Source: CAVXZE01 sp963766175 (lineage in GTDB: Bacteria; Myxococcota_A; UBA9160; UBA6930). Taken from it: DNA of 64,000 bases. The position numbers and the translations under genes are program-made. The stretch lies in contig CAVXZE010000017.1 of the NCBI GenBank assembly GCA_963766175.1, positions 96,885-160,884 on the forward strand, in the 5' to 3' direction. The notes beneath the pieces are model-generated. The model did no database searches. It saw only the letters and a list, made by a program, of their open reading frames with translations, and was not told the DNA's origin. Of the stretch, positions 42,842 to 50,960 are shown piece by piece (positions within the stretch are counted from its first letter, which is position 1; every line of letters begins with the position of its first letter).

Positions 42842-43849
42842 CTATCGATATCCATCGGCTACGGGACGCCGGGGCAGCTGCCACCACACCTCGTCGCAGG
42901 CGCGTTGCAGGTCTTCGTCGAGCTGCAGGTCCGCGCCGGCGACCGTGGCTTCGAGCTGCTCCGGTCGGCTCGCACCGACGATGGCGGAGGTGACTCCCGC
43001 CTGGGCGAGTACCCAGGCGACCGCAACCGACGCCAGGGAGTAGCCGCGTTCCTTGGCCTGTTCGGTCAGTGCCGCCACCGCCTCGAGCTGGATCTGATCC
43101 CAATAGCGCTTCTGGTAGACCACCCCGGCGCCTCCGAGGGTGAAGCGGGTTCCCTCTTCGGGATCCTGATCGGGGCGGTATTTGCCCGAGAGCATTCCCC
43201 CGGCGATCGGGTTGTAGACGAGAACGCCTACCTTCGCGGATTGCGCGAGGGGCAGGAGTTCTGTTTCGATCTCCCGGTAGAGCAGGTTGTACCGCGGCTG
43301 GACGGTTTCGTAGCGGGCGAGGCCGTGACGTTCGGCCACTCCGAGCGCCTCGGCGAGGCGCCAGGCCGGGTAGTTCGAGCAGCCCACGTAGCGCACCTTG
43401 CCCTGGTGGACGAGATCGTCCAGGGCGCGCAGGGTCTCGTCGATGGGCGTGTGGAGATCGAAGAAGTGGGTCTGGTAGAGATCGATCACATCGGTGCCGA
43501 GACGGCGCAGGCTGGCCTCGACGGCGCGCTGGATGTGGTAGCGGGAGAGCCCCCCGCTATTCGGCTTCGCCGCCATCGGTCCCCGGCACTTGGTGGCGAG
43601 CAGGATCTGCTCCCGAGCCCCGCGCGATGCCATCCAGCGCCCGATGATCTCCTCGGTGGTGCCCACCTTGTCGAGCCCACCGGCCAGGGGATAGACGTCC
43701 GCCGTGTCCAGGAAGTCGATGCCCGTCTCCATCGCGCGGTCGAGGATCGCGAAGGAGGTCGCTTCATCGCACTGCATGCCGAAGGTCATGGTGCCGAGGG
43801 TCAGCACGGGCACCCGAATGCCGGTTCGTCCGAGGGGTCGTTGCTCCAC
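42842..43849 (-). CDS. Aldo/keto reductase
   Basis: 335 residues, soluble AKR barrel. DFLDTADVYPLAGG carries the catalytic Asp and Tyr, VDLYQTHFFD-like and KVRYVGCSNYPAWRLAEAL follow, and the nucleotide-binding end is IVGASRPEQLEATV. NADPH-linked reduction of a carbonyl is expected; substrate unknown. The start is GTG at 43849 preceded by GGAGG; the first residues EQRPLGRTGIRVPVLTLGTM are typical of the family N-terminus. Divergent from the NtrC-type gene over a 237-base spacer. Confidence 0.92.
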   Translation of the reverse strand: MEQRPLGRTGIRVPVLTLGTMTFGMQCDEATSFAILDRAMETGIDFLDTADVYPLAGGLDKVGTTEEIIGRWMASRGAREQILLATKCRGPMAAKPNSGGLSRYHIQRAVEASLRRLGTDVIDLYQTHFFDLHTPIDETLRALDDLVHQGKVRYVGCSNYPAWRLAEALGVAERHGLARYETVQPRYNLLYREIETELLPLAQSAKVGVLVYNPIAGGMLSGKYRPDQDPEEGTRFTLGGAGVVYQKRYWDQIQLEAVAALTEQAKERGYSLASVAVAWVLAQAGVTSAIVGASRPEQLEATVAGADLQLDEDLQRACDEVWWQLPRRPVADGYR

Positions 43850-43981
43850 TGCGCGCGTCCTCCCGGAAGCAAGGGTAGCGTCGTCGGAGCCGCACTGAGG
43901 GGGCCGGCAACCGGGTGCGGACGCCCAGCTTCGGCTCAGCGTCCCCATGGCTTGACCGGTGGGAGAGACGCTCTGAATGCG

Positions 43982-44017
43982 GTATAATGCCCCATATTGA
44001 AGTAAAATGCCGCATTT
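43982..44017 (+). promoter_or_regulatory. Tandem 20-base repeat upstream of the NtrC-type gene
   Basis: GTATAATGCCCCATATT (from 43982) and GTAAAATGCCGCATTTC (from 44002) match at 13 of 17 positions and start 20 bases apart. Each contains an imperfect palindrome AATG-N3-CAT. The first copy includes TATAAT (43983-43988), a possible -10 box with no good -35. Position suggests an operator for the adjacent regulator or an autoregulatory site. Confidence 0.45.
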
Positions 44018-44086
44018 CCTGGACGTGAAGAGACCCCTTCGAGGGGGTTCCGTCCGGCGGGGGACCAGCGCGGATTGCGCGGTGAG

Positions 44087-45457
44087 ATGGAAGAGCGTCG
44101 CACACTACTCGTCGTGGATGACGACCTCGCAATGCGGGAGATGCTTGCCTCCCTCTTCGTGGAGCGTGGCTTTGCAGTCGACCAGGCGGCCTCCGCCGAC
44201 GAGGCGTTGGAGTCCCTTCGGGACGTCGAATACGACGTCGTCCTGAGCGACATCAAGATGCCCGGCCGGTCTGGGATCGAGATGGTCGGTGAGATCCGGG
44301 AGATGCGCCCGGAGACCCCGGTGGTGTTGATGACGGCCTTCGGAAGCATCGACTCGGTCATCGAGTCGATGCGAGCGGGCGCCTTCGACTACATCACCAA
44401 GCCCTTCGAGACCGAGTCGGTGATGATCACCATCGATCGCGCGATCGAGCACCGGGCTCTGGAGGAGGAGAACCGGCGCCTCCGACGCGCGGTGGACCAG
44501 ACCAGCGCGTTCGGCGATCTGATCGGCGCGAGTCCGGCCATGCGCGAGATCTTTGCCCTGATCAGGAAGGTCGGCCACAGCCGCGCCAGCGTGCTCATCA
44601 CCGGCGAGAGTGGAACTGGAAAGGAAGTGGTGGCGCGAACCATCCACTACCACGGATCCCGCTCCGCGAATCCGTTCATCCCGATCAACTGCACGGCAAT
44701 TCCCGAGGGCCTGCTGGAGAGCGAGTTGTTCGGCCACGTTCGCGGGGCGTTTACCGGGGCGCACACCTCGAAGCAGGGGCTCTTCGAGAAGGCGAGGGGT
44801 GGGACGCTCTTCCTCGATGAGATCGGCGACATGGGTCTCGGGCTCCAGAGCAAGTTGCTCCGCGTACTCCAGGATCGGGAGATTCGCCCGGTTGGATCCA
44901 CCCAGTCGACGAAGATCGACGTTCGAATCATCACCGCCACCAACAAGGATCTACAGAAGGAGATGGAGGAGGAGCGATTCCGCGAGGATCTCTACTATCG
45001 CCTCAACGTGATCCCGATCCACATCCCGCCGCTCCGGGACCGTCCCGAGGATCTGCCGCTCCTGGTCGACGAATTCGTGAGAAAACACTCGGACGGCGTC
45101 CGCCAGCACGTCAGCCGGGGGGCGATGGAGCGGCTGATGAAATACCCCTGGAAGGGGAACGCCCGCGAGCTCGAGAACGTGATCGAGCGGGCTCTCGCCC
45201 TGTCCAGTGGCGACCAGATCGACCTGGACGATCTTCCCGTGACCGATCTCGATGACGGCGGCGGACGGGCTGCAGCCGACGGGTTTCCGCGCAGCGCCGC
45301 TCAACGCCGCCTGAGCTTGCGCGAGGTGGAGGACCTCTACATCGACGAGGTCATGCGGCTGACCGGTGGCAACAAGGTTCAAGCGGCCAAGATCCTGGGG
45401 ATCGATCGCAAGACGCTCTACCGGCGCGCCGAGAGAAGCGTCCGCCGGGAGGTGTAG
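44087..45457 (+). CDS. NtrC-family sigma-54-dependent response regulator
   Basis: 456 residues. A receiver domain (VVDDDLAMREMLASLFVERG, phospho-Asp in LSDIKMPG) is joined to an AAA+ sigma-54 activator domain (GESGTGKEVVARTIH, ELFGHVRGAFTGA with the GAFTGA loop) and a Fis-type HTH (LTGGNKVQAAKILGIDRKTL). No cognate histidine kinase is adjacent. It heads an operon with two universal stress proteins (11-base gap). The ATG at 44087 is poorly spaced from its ribosome binding site and a TTG at 44075 is alternative. Targets may include the sigma-54-type promoters near 47271-47319. Confidence 0.94.
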   Translation: MEERRTLLVVDDDLAMREMLASLFVERGFAVDQAASADEALESLRDVEYDVVLSDIKMPGRSGIEMVGEIREMRPETPVVLMTAFGSIDSVIESMRAGAFDYITKPFETESVMITIDRAIEHRALEEENRRLRRAVDQTSAFGDLIGASPAMREIFALIRKVGHSRASVLITGESGTGKEVVARTIHYHGSRSANPFIPINCTAIPEGLLESELFGHVRGAFTGAHTSKQGLFEKARGGTLFLDEIGDMGLGLQSKLLRVLQDREIRPVGSTQSTKIDVRIITATNKDLQKEMEEERFREDLYYRLNVIPIHIPPLRDRPEDLPLLVDEFVRKHSDGVRQHVSRGAMERLMKYPWKGNARELENVIERALALSSGDQIDLDDLPVTDLDDGGGRAAADGFPRSAAQRRLSLREVEDLYIDEVMRLTGGNKVQAAKILGIDRKTLYRRAERSVRREV

Positions 45458-45468
45458 GGGGAAGGGGC

Positions 45469-45915
45469 ATGATTCCGATACGCGTGATCCTGGTTCCGAT
45501 GGACTTCTCTTCCCATTCGGATGCGGCGCTGGATCGGGCAGTGGGCTTTGCCAAGGTGTTCGGTGCGAAGATCCATCTGCTCCACTCCTATGCGGTTCCG
45601 GTGCAGGGAGTGATGCCCTACGACTTCGCCGTTCCCGACGGACTGTGGGATGGAATCCGCGAGGCGGCCGAGATCAAGCTGGAGGAGCTTCGACAGACGG
45701 TCGTGTCGGAGGGGCTGGAGGCCAGCGGCGAGGTCAGTCCGGTGATCCCCAGCGAGGCGATTCTGGCCGTCGCGCGCGAGATCGGCGCCGACCTGATCGT
45801 GATGGGGACTCACGGGCACACGGGTCTCAAGCATGCTCTGCTCGGCAGCGTGGCCGAGCGCACCGTTCGCCTGGCGCCCTGCTCGGTGCTGACGGTGAAG
45901 AAAGAAGTATCGTGA
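45469..45915 (+). CDS. Universal stress protein
   Basis: 148 residues, single UspA domain. Opening strand IRVILVPMDFSSHSDAALDR and ATP-binding loop MGTHGHTGLKHALLGSVAER with GxxGx9GS present, so ATP binding is likely. Eleven bases follow the regulator stop, 19 bases precede the second copy. About half of its residues match the next gene by eye, pointing to tandem duplication. Confidence 0.93.
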   Translation: MIPIRVILVPMDFSSHSDAALDRAVGFAKVFGAKIHLLHSYAVPVQGVMPYDFAVPDGLWDGIREAAEIKLEELRQTVVSEGLEASGEVSPVIPSEAILAVAREIGADLIVMGTHGHTGLKHALLGSVAERTVRLAPCSVLTVKKEVS

Positions 45916-45934
45916 AGGAGGTGGCATCGCAGCC

Positions 45935-46381
45935 ATGAAGACCATCGACAAGATTCTCGTAGCCGTCGATTTCTCGGAGTATGCCGATTCGGTGCTCGAC
46001 GTGGCGGTCGAGTTCGCCAAGCAGTTCAGCGCGGAGCTGCATCTCGTTCACGCCTTCGACGTGAGGATCCCCCTCGTCACTCCCTACGAGGTCGCCATCC
46101 CCACGGCGTTCATCGAGGAGGCGCGGGAAGCCGCGGCGTCCAAGCTCGAGTCCCTGATCCGGAAGGCGGCCGACGACGGGGTCACGGCCACCTCCCATCT
46201 GAGCGAGGTTCCCGCCGCATCCGCCATCGTCGACCTGGCCGAGGAGCTGGGGGTAGACCTGATCATCATGGGGACCCGGGGCCACACGGGTCTCAAGCAC
46301 GTGCTGCTCGGCAGTGTTGCCGAGCGCACCCTTCGCCACTCTCCGTGTTCAGTGCTCACCGTGAAGGGATCGCATGGGTGA
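45935..46381 (+). CDS. Universal stress protein
   Basis: 148 residues, UspA domain with the ATP-binding loop MGTRGHTGLKHVLLGSVAER. The ATG at 45935 is preceded by GGAGGTGG. Same length as the upstream paralogue. Tandem UspA pairs after a sigma-54 regulator are usual in stress or low-oxygen response modules; that reading is inference. Its end overlaps the helical-protein start by eight bases. Confidence 0.93.
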   Translation: MKTIDKILVAVDFSEYADSVLDVAVEFAKQFSAELHLVHAFDVRIPLVTPYEVAIPTAFIEEAREAAASKLESLIRKAADDGVTATSHLSEVPAASAIVDLAEELGVDLIIMGTRGHTGLKHVLLGSVAERTLRHSPCSVLTVKGSHG

Positions 46382-46637
46382 CCTGTTAGAACGGTTCTCC
46401 GAGGAGTTGAAGGGCCTGCGCGAATTGCGCGACGAGTTCCGGGTCCAGGTGGAGCTGGGACGCGCCGAGGCCCGCGATCGCTGGGAAACGCTCGAGGAGG
46501 ACTGGCGTCATCTGGACGCCAAGCTCAAGCTGATGCGAAGCGAGTCGAGGGACGAGCTGGAGGGAATCGCCGAGGCGGCGCGGCTCCTCGTCCAGCAGAT
46601 CCAAGAGGGCTATCGCCACCTCCGCTCGCTTCTCTGA
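46374..46637 (+). CDS. Small helical, charged protein of unknown function
   Basis: 87 residues, nearly all helix by composition, with heptad-like stretches (LKGLRELRDEFRVQVELGRA, AEAARLLVQQIQEGYRHLRS). No known family. It overlaps the upstream universal stress gene, so it is co-translated with it. A dispersed repeat-like sequence and a GC-rich hairpin follow. A coiled-coil adaptor or stress-associated role is possible but nothing in sequence decides it. Confidence 0.6.
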   Translation: MGDLLERFSEELKGLRELRDEFRVQVELGRAEARDRWETLEEDWRHLDAKLKLMRSESRDELEGIAEAARLLVQQIQEGYRHLRSLL

Positions 46638-46648
46638 TCTGCGACCTC

Positions 46649-46672
46649 CGCCCGGATTCCTGGCGAAGCTCG
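46649..46672 (-). repeat. Divergent dispersed-repeat copy
   Basis: GCCCGGATTCCTGGCGAAGC matches the amidohydrolase-side copy at 25673 (GCCCGGATTTCTCGCCAGC) with a few changes; it follows the small helical gene. Confidence 0.35.
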
Positions 46673-46725
46673 TAGCGAGGACAATGCCAACTTCGGGGCA
46701 GGTCCGGCTGGCGGACTGACGGAAG

Positions 46726-46761
46726 CCGGCCCCCTCCAATGTGGCAAATGGCCACGGCCGG
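46726..46761. terminator. Hairpin between convergent genes
   Basis: CCGGCC (46726-46731) pairs with GGCCGG (46756-46761) and inside GTGGC (46741-46745) with GCCAC (46751-46755). Likely terminator for the minus-strand CBS gene or the stress operon. Confidence 0.4.
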
Positions 46762-46768
46762 GTGGCGC

Positions 46769-47239
46769 TCAGGGGTTCTCGAGCAGCGCCACCAGATCGA
46801 AGGTGGAGATGACTCCGCAGAGCTGCTCGCCATCCACCACGAAGACCCTGTGGATCCTGTGCTTGCGCAGCGTTGCGGCCACGTCGGAAACGAGGGTTTC
46901 CGGTGTGACGGTGATTCCGCCCCGGGTCATGGCGTCCGAGACCGTTCGCTCTCCCAGCCGGGCCTGGAAGTTGTCCGATCCCTCCTGCCAGTCGTGGCCG
47001 GAAACCTCCAGGAAGTCCTGGAGATAGCTGGAATCGGCGGATGCGGCATCGTGTTCCTCTTCGACAGCGCGCAGGAGGTCCACGCTGGAGATCACACCGA
47101 GCAGACGGCCGGTCTCGTCCACGACCGGAGCTCCGTTGATCTCCTCGTCCACGAAGAGCCGATGGACCTCTAGGAGGGGCGTCTCGGGGTTTACGCTGAT
47201 CAGATAGGTCTGCATCACTTCTCGCGCAGTCTGGGCCAT
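46769..47239 (-). CDS. Two-CBS-domain protein
   Basis: 156 residues, two CBS motifs: ISVNPETPLLEVHRLFVDEE with GAPVVDETGRLLGVISSVDL, and ITVTPETLVSDVAATLRKHR with RVFVVDGEQLCGVISTFDL. CBS pairs sense adenosine nucleotides. The ATG at 47239 has GGAGGAAA five to six bases upstream. Just before it (47271-47290) lies a sigma-54-type promoter; a second CBS gene is divergent with its own, so both may answer to the NtrC-type regulator at 44087. Confidence 0.9.
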   Translation of the reverse strand: MAQTAREVMQTYLISVNPETPLLEVHRLFVDEEINGAPVVDETGRLLGVISSVDLLRAVEEEHDAASADSSYLQDFLEVSGHDWQEGSDNFQARLGERTVSDAMTRGGITVTPETLVSDVAATLRKHRIHRVFVVDGEQLCGVISTFDLVALLENP

Positions 47240-47270
47240 CGGCTTTCCTCCCGGTCGGTCGCTCCCGGAC

Positions 47271-47290
47271 GATGCACGACCCATGCCAGC
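47271..47290 (-). promoter_or_regulatory. Sigma-54-type promoter for the minus-strand CBS gene
   Basis: On the minus strand TGGCATGGGTCGTGCAT (47288 to 47272) has GG-N10-GC with TGGCA and TGCAT close to the -24/-12 consensus. The -12 GC lies about 35 bases upstream of the start codon. Confidence 0.5.
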
Positions 47291-47303
47291 CGCGGGCCGG
47301 CCG

Positions 47304-47319
47304 TGGCATCGGTCCTGCG
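47304..47319 (+). promoter_or_regulatory. Sigma-54-type promoter for the plus-strand CBS gene
   Basis: TGGCATCGGTCCTGCG has GG-N10-GC spacing; the -24 half is good, the -12 half weaker. About 145 bases upstream of the start codon, facing away from the minus-strand promoter. Confidence 0.38.
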
Positions 47320-47462
47320 CCACCCTCCGACGCATCTCTCGGCACGTTACTCCATTTCCGGCTCGAGGAGTGCCCCCCCAGGAGCGGGCGATCGCGACCC
47401 TTCTGCGCTCCTGGGGAGCCCGTTGCGAGCTTCGTGAGGGATCCCGGCCTAGGATCAGTCGC

Positions 47463-47873
47463 ATGAAACAATACGACGAGCGTGTGAGCACATTCATGCA
47501 GACCGAGTTCGTCACGCTTCAGCCCACCGACCGACTCGACTTCGCGGACGACGTGATGAAGCTGGGCCAGATTCGCCACATGCCGGTCGTGGAAGGGAAT
47601 CGAGTGGTCGGTGTCGTCTCCCAACGGGACCTGCTGGCCGCGTCACTTTCCCGGGCGATGGAAATCGATCCGAAGGACCACCGATCCTTCTTGCGCTCGG
47701 TGGAGATTTCCGAGGTCATGTCGGACGGAGTGATCACCATCGAGCCCACGAGCACGGTTGGCGAGGCGGCACGATTGATGATCCGCCACAAGATCGGCTG
47801 TCTCCCGGTCGTCGATTCCCTCGGGTCTCCCGTCGGGCTGATCACGGAGACGGACCTTCTCCGAGCGGTGTAG
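47463..47873 (+). CDS. Two-CBS-domain protein
   Basis: 136 residues with two CBS motifs: FVTLQPTDRLDFADDVMKLG followed by HMPVVEGNRVVGVVSQRDLL, and VITIEPTSTVGEAARLMIRH followed by CLPVVDSLGSPVGLITETDL. It resembles the divergent CBS gene but is not a recent copy. Nucleotide sensing is expected. The ATG at 47463 is 224 bases from the divergent start. A hairpin (47950-47977) follows. Confidence 0.9.
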   Translation: MKQYDERVSTFMQTEFVTLQPTDRLDFADDVMKLGQIRHMPVVEGNRVVGVVSQRDLLAASLSRAMEIDPKDHRSFLRSVEISEVMSDGVITIEPTSTVGEAARLMIRHKIGCLPVVDSLGSPVGLITETDLLRAV

Positions 47874-47949
47874 GCTCCCTTCGATCCCGGCGATCAGAGC
47901 GCGAGCGACGTGCTGCGAGAGCGAGCGGCTACGCACTCCGGGTTGGAGA

Positions 47950-47977
47950 GGCGCTCACCGAGGTGGGAGAGAGCGCC
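47950..47977. terminator. Hairpin after the CBS gene
   Basis: GGCGCTC (47950-47956) and GAGCGCC (47971-47977) form a seven-base-pair stem between convergent genes; no uridine run. Confidence 0.35.
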
Positions 47978-48003
47978 GTCTTCTTCGACGTCTGTGGCCT
48001 GGA

Positions 48004-48231
48004 TCAGCCGAAGAAGATCGCGCGAGCCAATGCTGCGGTCCCGAGGATGATCATCCAGGCACCCGCACCAATGAACACGGCGTTGAGAATCCCGCGAACC
48101 GGGCAGAACTGCAAGGCGACCTCGCTGCCCTCGACGGACTCGATCGCTTCTTGCGCCCGCGCGTCAGGAACCTCCCCTGCGACCGTGCGGGCTGCAGAGG
48201 GCAGAGCTTCAAGCGGAAAGTCGCGCGACAT
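48004..48231 (-). CDS. Small single-helix membrane protein
   Basis: 75 residues: a charged N-terminal half and a C-terminal membrane helix (VFIGAGAWMIILGTAALARA). Unknown family. The ATG at 48231 is preceded by GGGGGG nine bases upstream. It is followed upstream by a 340-base stretch with no gene. Assignment rests on length, start signal and the clear hydrophobic segment. Confidence 0.5.
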   Translation of the reverse strand: MSRDFPLEALPSAARTVAGEVPDARAQEAIESVEGSEVALQFCPVRGILNAVFIGAGAWMIILGTAALARAIFFG

Positions 48232-48571
48232 GGGAACCCCCCGAATGGTTTCTTCCTCTCTACGAGCCCCAAAGCATGCGCGAGCAGCAATTTGATTTCT
48301 GTGATCTACGCCACGCTATTTGGATGCTGCAGACCCGTCTCCTCCGACGATCAACCGACACACTGAAGTGTGGGAGTTTCACCTCGTTCTGCTTACGGAA
48401 GCCGCACTTGCGCGTTAAAATGCCAACACCTGTGGATTTCTGCACACGCAGTTGTGCCCTGTGGGTCTTTGTCACTCTCGCGAGTTTCGAAAGTAAGACG
48501 GTGCCTCTGACTTCGTCGCGCCGACGCTCCTCACCCGTTCGGTATCGCGGCCCCCGAGTGAGGGTTTGGGC
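48232..48571. other. Intergenic, relatively AT-rich stretch without a gene
   Basis: About 340 bases, clearly lower in GC (near 50 % by eye at 48270-48510) than the surroundings. It contains a palindrome CACACTGAAGTGTG (48359-48372). A 130-codon open frame here (48276-48668) has no plausible protein composition. It may carry the promoters of the small membrane protein and possibly foreign or noncoding sequence. Confidence 0.5.
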
Positions 48572-49444
48572 CTACATCAGGAATCCAAGCAGCAACGGCA
48601 GTCCGGCAAAGGCGAGTAGCGTCGAGACGACCACGATGCTCGCCACCTCCTCCGGTGCGCGCGCGTAGCGCTGGGCGAAGAGATAGTTGAAGACGGCTGC
48701 GGGCATGGCGCACTGGAGGATCAGTACTCCCCGCGCGACTCCGCTGAGATCGAGGATCGAAGCGAGAGCGACTCCTACCCCGAGGCCGATGCCCAGGCGG
48801 CAGAAAGAGAGGAGGATACTCCGCCCGATCCTGGCGACTCGGAGCTCGGCCAGGGATGCGCCAAGCGTCACCAGCATCAGCGGGATGGCGAAGCCTCCAA
48901 GGATTTCGGTGCTGTTCCAGATCCACTTGGGCACCGTGGTTCCCGAGGCGAGCACCGCGACTGCGAGGATTACCGCATGGATCAACGGCGTTCGAGCCAG
49001 CTCGCCGAGCGACAAACGCCCGCTCCAGATCGAAATCCCCACCGTGAACTGCAGGGTCGCAGTGACGCTGAAGTAGGCGATCGCCAGGGCGAGGCCTTCT
49101 TCGCCGAAGGCGAACAGGCAGACCGGTAGCCCCATGTTGCCCTGGTTTCCGAACACGATCGGACATAGAAAAGTGTTGAGCGGCAGGCGCGCCAGACGGA
49201 GGATCGCGATACCGGCGACCGCGAACGCCGCCACCGAGATTCCGGCGGCCACCGCCATTTGGGCCATCGCCTCCGGCTCGACTTCCAGAGCCACCAGCCG
49301 AGAGAACACCAGGCACGGGGCTCCGATGTCGGCGATCAGGACCGTGATCAACTCGCGGTCGTAGCTGCGGCCCGCGCGCACCCAAGCCCAACCGAGGGCG
49401 GTGCAGACGAAGACCGGAGCGATGATGGCGAAGAGATCTCCCAC
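48572..49444 (-). CDS. AEC-family (auxin efflux carrier-like) transporter
   Basis: 290 residues, about ten hydrophobic segments. FGNQGNMGLPVCLFAFGEEG is the family-typical N-terminal-half crossover and LILQCAMPAAVFNYLFAQRY the second. Bacterial members transport organic acids. The long alternative frame on the same strand is spurious. A 75-base gap separates it from the DUF423 gene upstream. Confidence 0.87.
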   Translation of the reverse strand: MGDLFAIIAPVFVCTALGWAWVRAGRSYDRELITVLIADIGAPCLVFSRLVALEVEPEAMAQMAVAAGISVAAFAVAGIAILRLARLPLNTFLCPIVFGNQGNMGLPVCLFAFGEEGLALAIAYFSVTATLQFTVGISIWSGRLSLGELARTPLIHAVILAVAVLASGTTVPKWIWNSTEILGGFAIPLMLVTLGASLAELRVARIGRSILLSFCRLGIGLGVGVALASILDLSGVARGVLILQCAMPAAVFNYLFAQRYARAPEEVASIVVVSTLLAFAGLPLLLGFLM

Positions 49445-49519
49445 GGGCGCTCAGGCCGATCCGGTGTGCCGGGTCGTGAAACCGGTGACCAACTGAGAGC
49501 CGCTTGCCAAGACGGGCGC

Positions 49520-49879
49520 CTAGGAGCGCGCGAGGCTCACGAGCGAAAGCCAGCCGGCGATCAGGCAAAGGCCACCCAGCGGCGTCACCGGGCCTAGCCA
49601 GCGCTGCCCGGTCAGCAACAGGAGGTAGATCGACCCCGAGAAGAACAGAATCCCCAGACTGAAGAGCCAGGCGGGCCATTGGATCGACCGCCCACTCTCG
49701 ATGGCGAACAGCGCGAGTGCGAGAAGCGCGACGCTGTGGAGCAGGTGGTACCGCACCGCCGTATCCCAGCTCTCGAGCTGATCGGCGCTCAGCCGGGTTT
49801 GAAGACCGTGGGCGCCGAAGGCTCCGAGGATCACTCCGAGCGCTCCCAGGAGCGCCGCAGCCAGCATCCATCGATTCAA
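49520..49879 (-). CDS. DUF423 small membrane protein
   Basis: 119 residues with four membrane helices; GALGVILGAFGAHGLQTRLS followed by WDTAVRYHLLHSVALLALAL is the DUF423 signature. Function unknown. I prefer a TTG start at 49879 because AGGAG lies eight bases before it; a GTG four codons upstream overlaps the Shine-Dalgarno. Divergent from the SDR gene over 171 bases that include a dispersed repeat. Confidence 0.84.
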   Translation of the reverse strand: MNRWMLAAALLGALGVILGAFGAHGLQTRLSADQLESWDTAVRYHLLHSVALLALALFAIESGRSIQWPAWLFSLGILFFSGSIYLLLLTGQRWLGPVTPLGGLCLIAGWLSLVSLARS

Positions 49880-49939
49880 GACGAGCACTCCTCTGTGGTG
49901 ACGAGGGTTCCAGCATATCGAGGTTGGGTTCCACTGTCG

Positions 49940-49959
49940 CGGTGAGAAATGCAGGCTAG
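49940..49959 (+). repeat. Dispersed repeat copy
   Basis: CGGTGAGAAATGCAGGCTAG, identical through 18 bases to the copy at 27539; located between the DUF423 and SDR genes. Confidence 0.6.
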
Positions 49960-50050
49960 CTTCCCGCCGCAAACCGGCGGCGACGTGGCGAAGCCGGCGG
50001 TTCCCGGCGGATGTTTTCGATCCGCCGCTCGGAGAAGGAGAGGGGAGTCC

Positions 50051-50875
50051 ATGGGACGACTGGAGGGGAAGCTCGCTCTGGTGACGGGCGCCGCCCGCGG
50101 CATCGGCGCCGGCATCGCGCGGCGGTTCACGGAGGAGGGGGCCAAGGTCGTCATCAACGACCTCGAGCTGGAGTCCGCCGAGAAGACCGCACGCGAGTTC
50201 GGCGGGGAAGCCATCGCGGCCGATGTCTCCGACCCGAAGGCGGTCGCCGAGATGTTCCGGCAGGTGGCGGATCGTCACGGGCGCCTCGACGTCCTGGTGA
50301 ACAACGCCGGGATCAGCGGAATCGGGGACAACCCGGAGCTGGTGGCGCGCTTCCGGGAGCGCTCCCTCAAGCAGATGGCCGAGCTCGCCGCGGGTGGCGA
50401 GATCACCACCCACCTAGATGTCACCGTGGAGCTCGACGACGAGGCGTGGCACCGCATGATCGCGGTGCACTTGGACGGGACCTTCTATTGCTCCCGCGAG
50501 GCCCTCAAGATCATGGGTCCCCAGCTCTCGGGTGTGATCATCAACATGGGCTCGATCATGGGGACCAGCGGTGGCGCCGGTGTGCCCCACTACTGCGCCG
50601 CCAAGGCGGGGATCCTCGGGCTCACTCGCGCTCTGGCCCGGGAGCTGACCTCACGGAAGATCCGCGTCAACGCGATCGCTCCCGGCTGGATCGACACCGA
50701 ATTCATCGCACCGCTGGCCGAGGAGCGGCCGATGATCGCATTCCAGACGCCCATGAAGCGTCTGGGCGACGTCGACGACATCGCCTGGGCTGCGGTCTAC
50801 CTGGCCAGCGAAGAGTCCAAGTTCCTGACCGGTCAGGTGCTCTCCCCCAACGGTGGCTGGACCATGAACCAGTAG
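50051..50875 (+). CDS. Short-chain dehydrogenase/reductase
   Basis: 274 residues. TGAARGIGAGIARRF, VNNAGISGIGD, and the catalytic set around NMGSIMGTSGGAGVPHYCAA with Lys next (the Ser-Tyr-x3-Lys pattern) are present. The C-terminal FLTGQVLSPNGGWTMNQ is typical of classical SDRs. There is an insertion of about 25 residues after the NAG motif (LVARFRERSLKQMAELAAGG). ATG at 50051 after AGGGGAG. Convergent with the glyoxalase-type gene. Confidence 0.91.
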   Translation: MGRLEGKLALVTGAARGIGAGIARRFTEEGAKVVINDLELESAEKTAREFGGEAIAADVSDPKAVAEMFRQVADRHGRLDVLVNNAGISGIGDNPELVARFRERSLKQMAELAAGGEITTHLDVTVELDDEAWHRMIAVHLDGTFYCSREALKIMGPQLSGVIINMGSIMGTSGGAGVPHYCAAKAGILGLTRALARELTSRKIRVNAIAPGWIDTEFIAPLAEERPMIAFQTPMKRLGDVDDIAWAAVYLASEESKFLTGQVLSPNGGWTMNQ

Positions 50876-50960
50876 GGCCTTCGGGAGGCTCTGGGCGTCT
50901 CGCGGGACCGGCTCAGCGTTCTGGTGGGTGTCGTACCTCAGACGTGAAGCTGCCGGTCGA

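Noticed and set aside
43952..43988. Sigma-70 promoter TTGACC ... TATAAT before the NtrC-type gene
   Set aside because: The spacing is 25 bases, too long; only the -10-like TATAAT is noted within the tandem repeat.
48276..48668. 130-codon open frame in the AT-rich spacer
   Set aside because: Composition of random sequence (runs of Ser, Thr, Arg), no ribosome binding site, runs into the transporter gene antisense.
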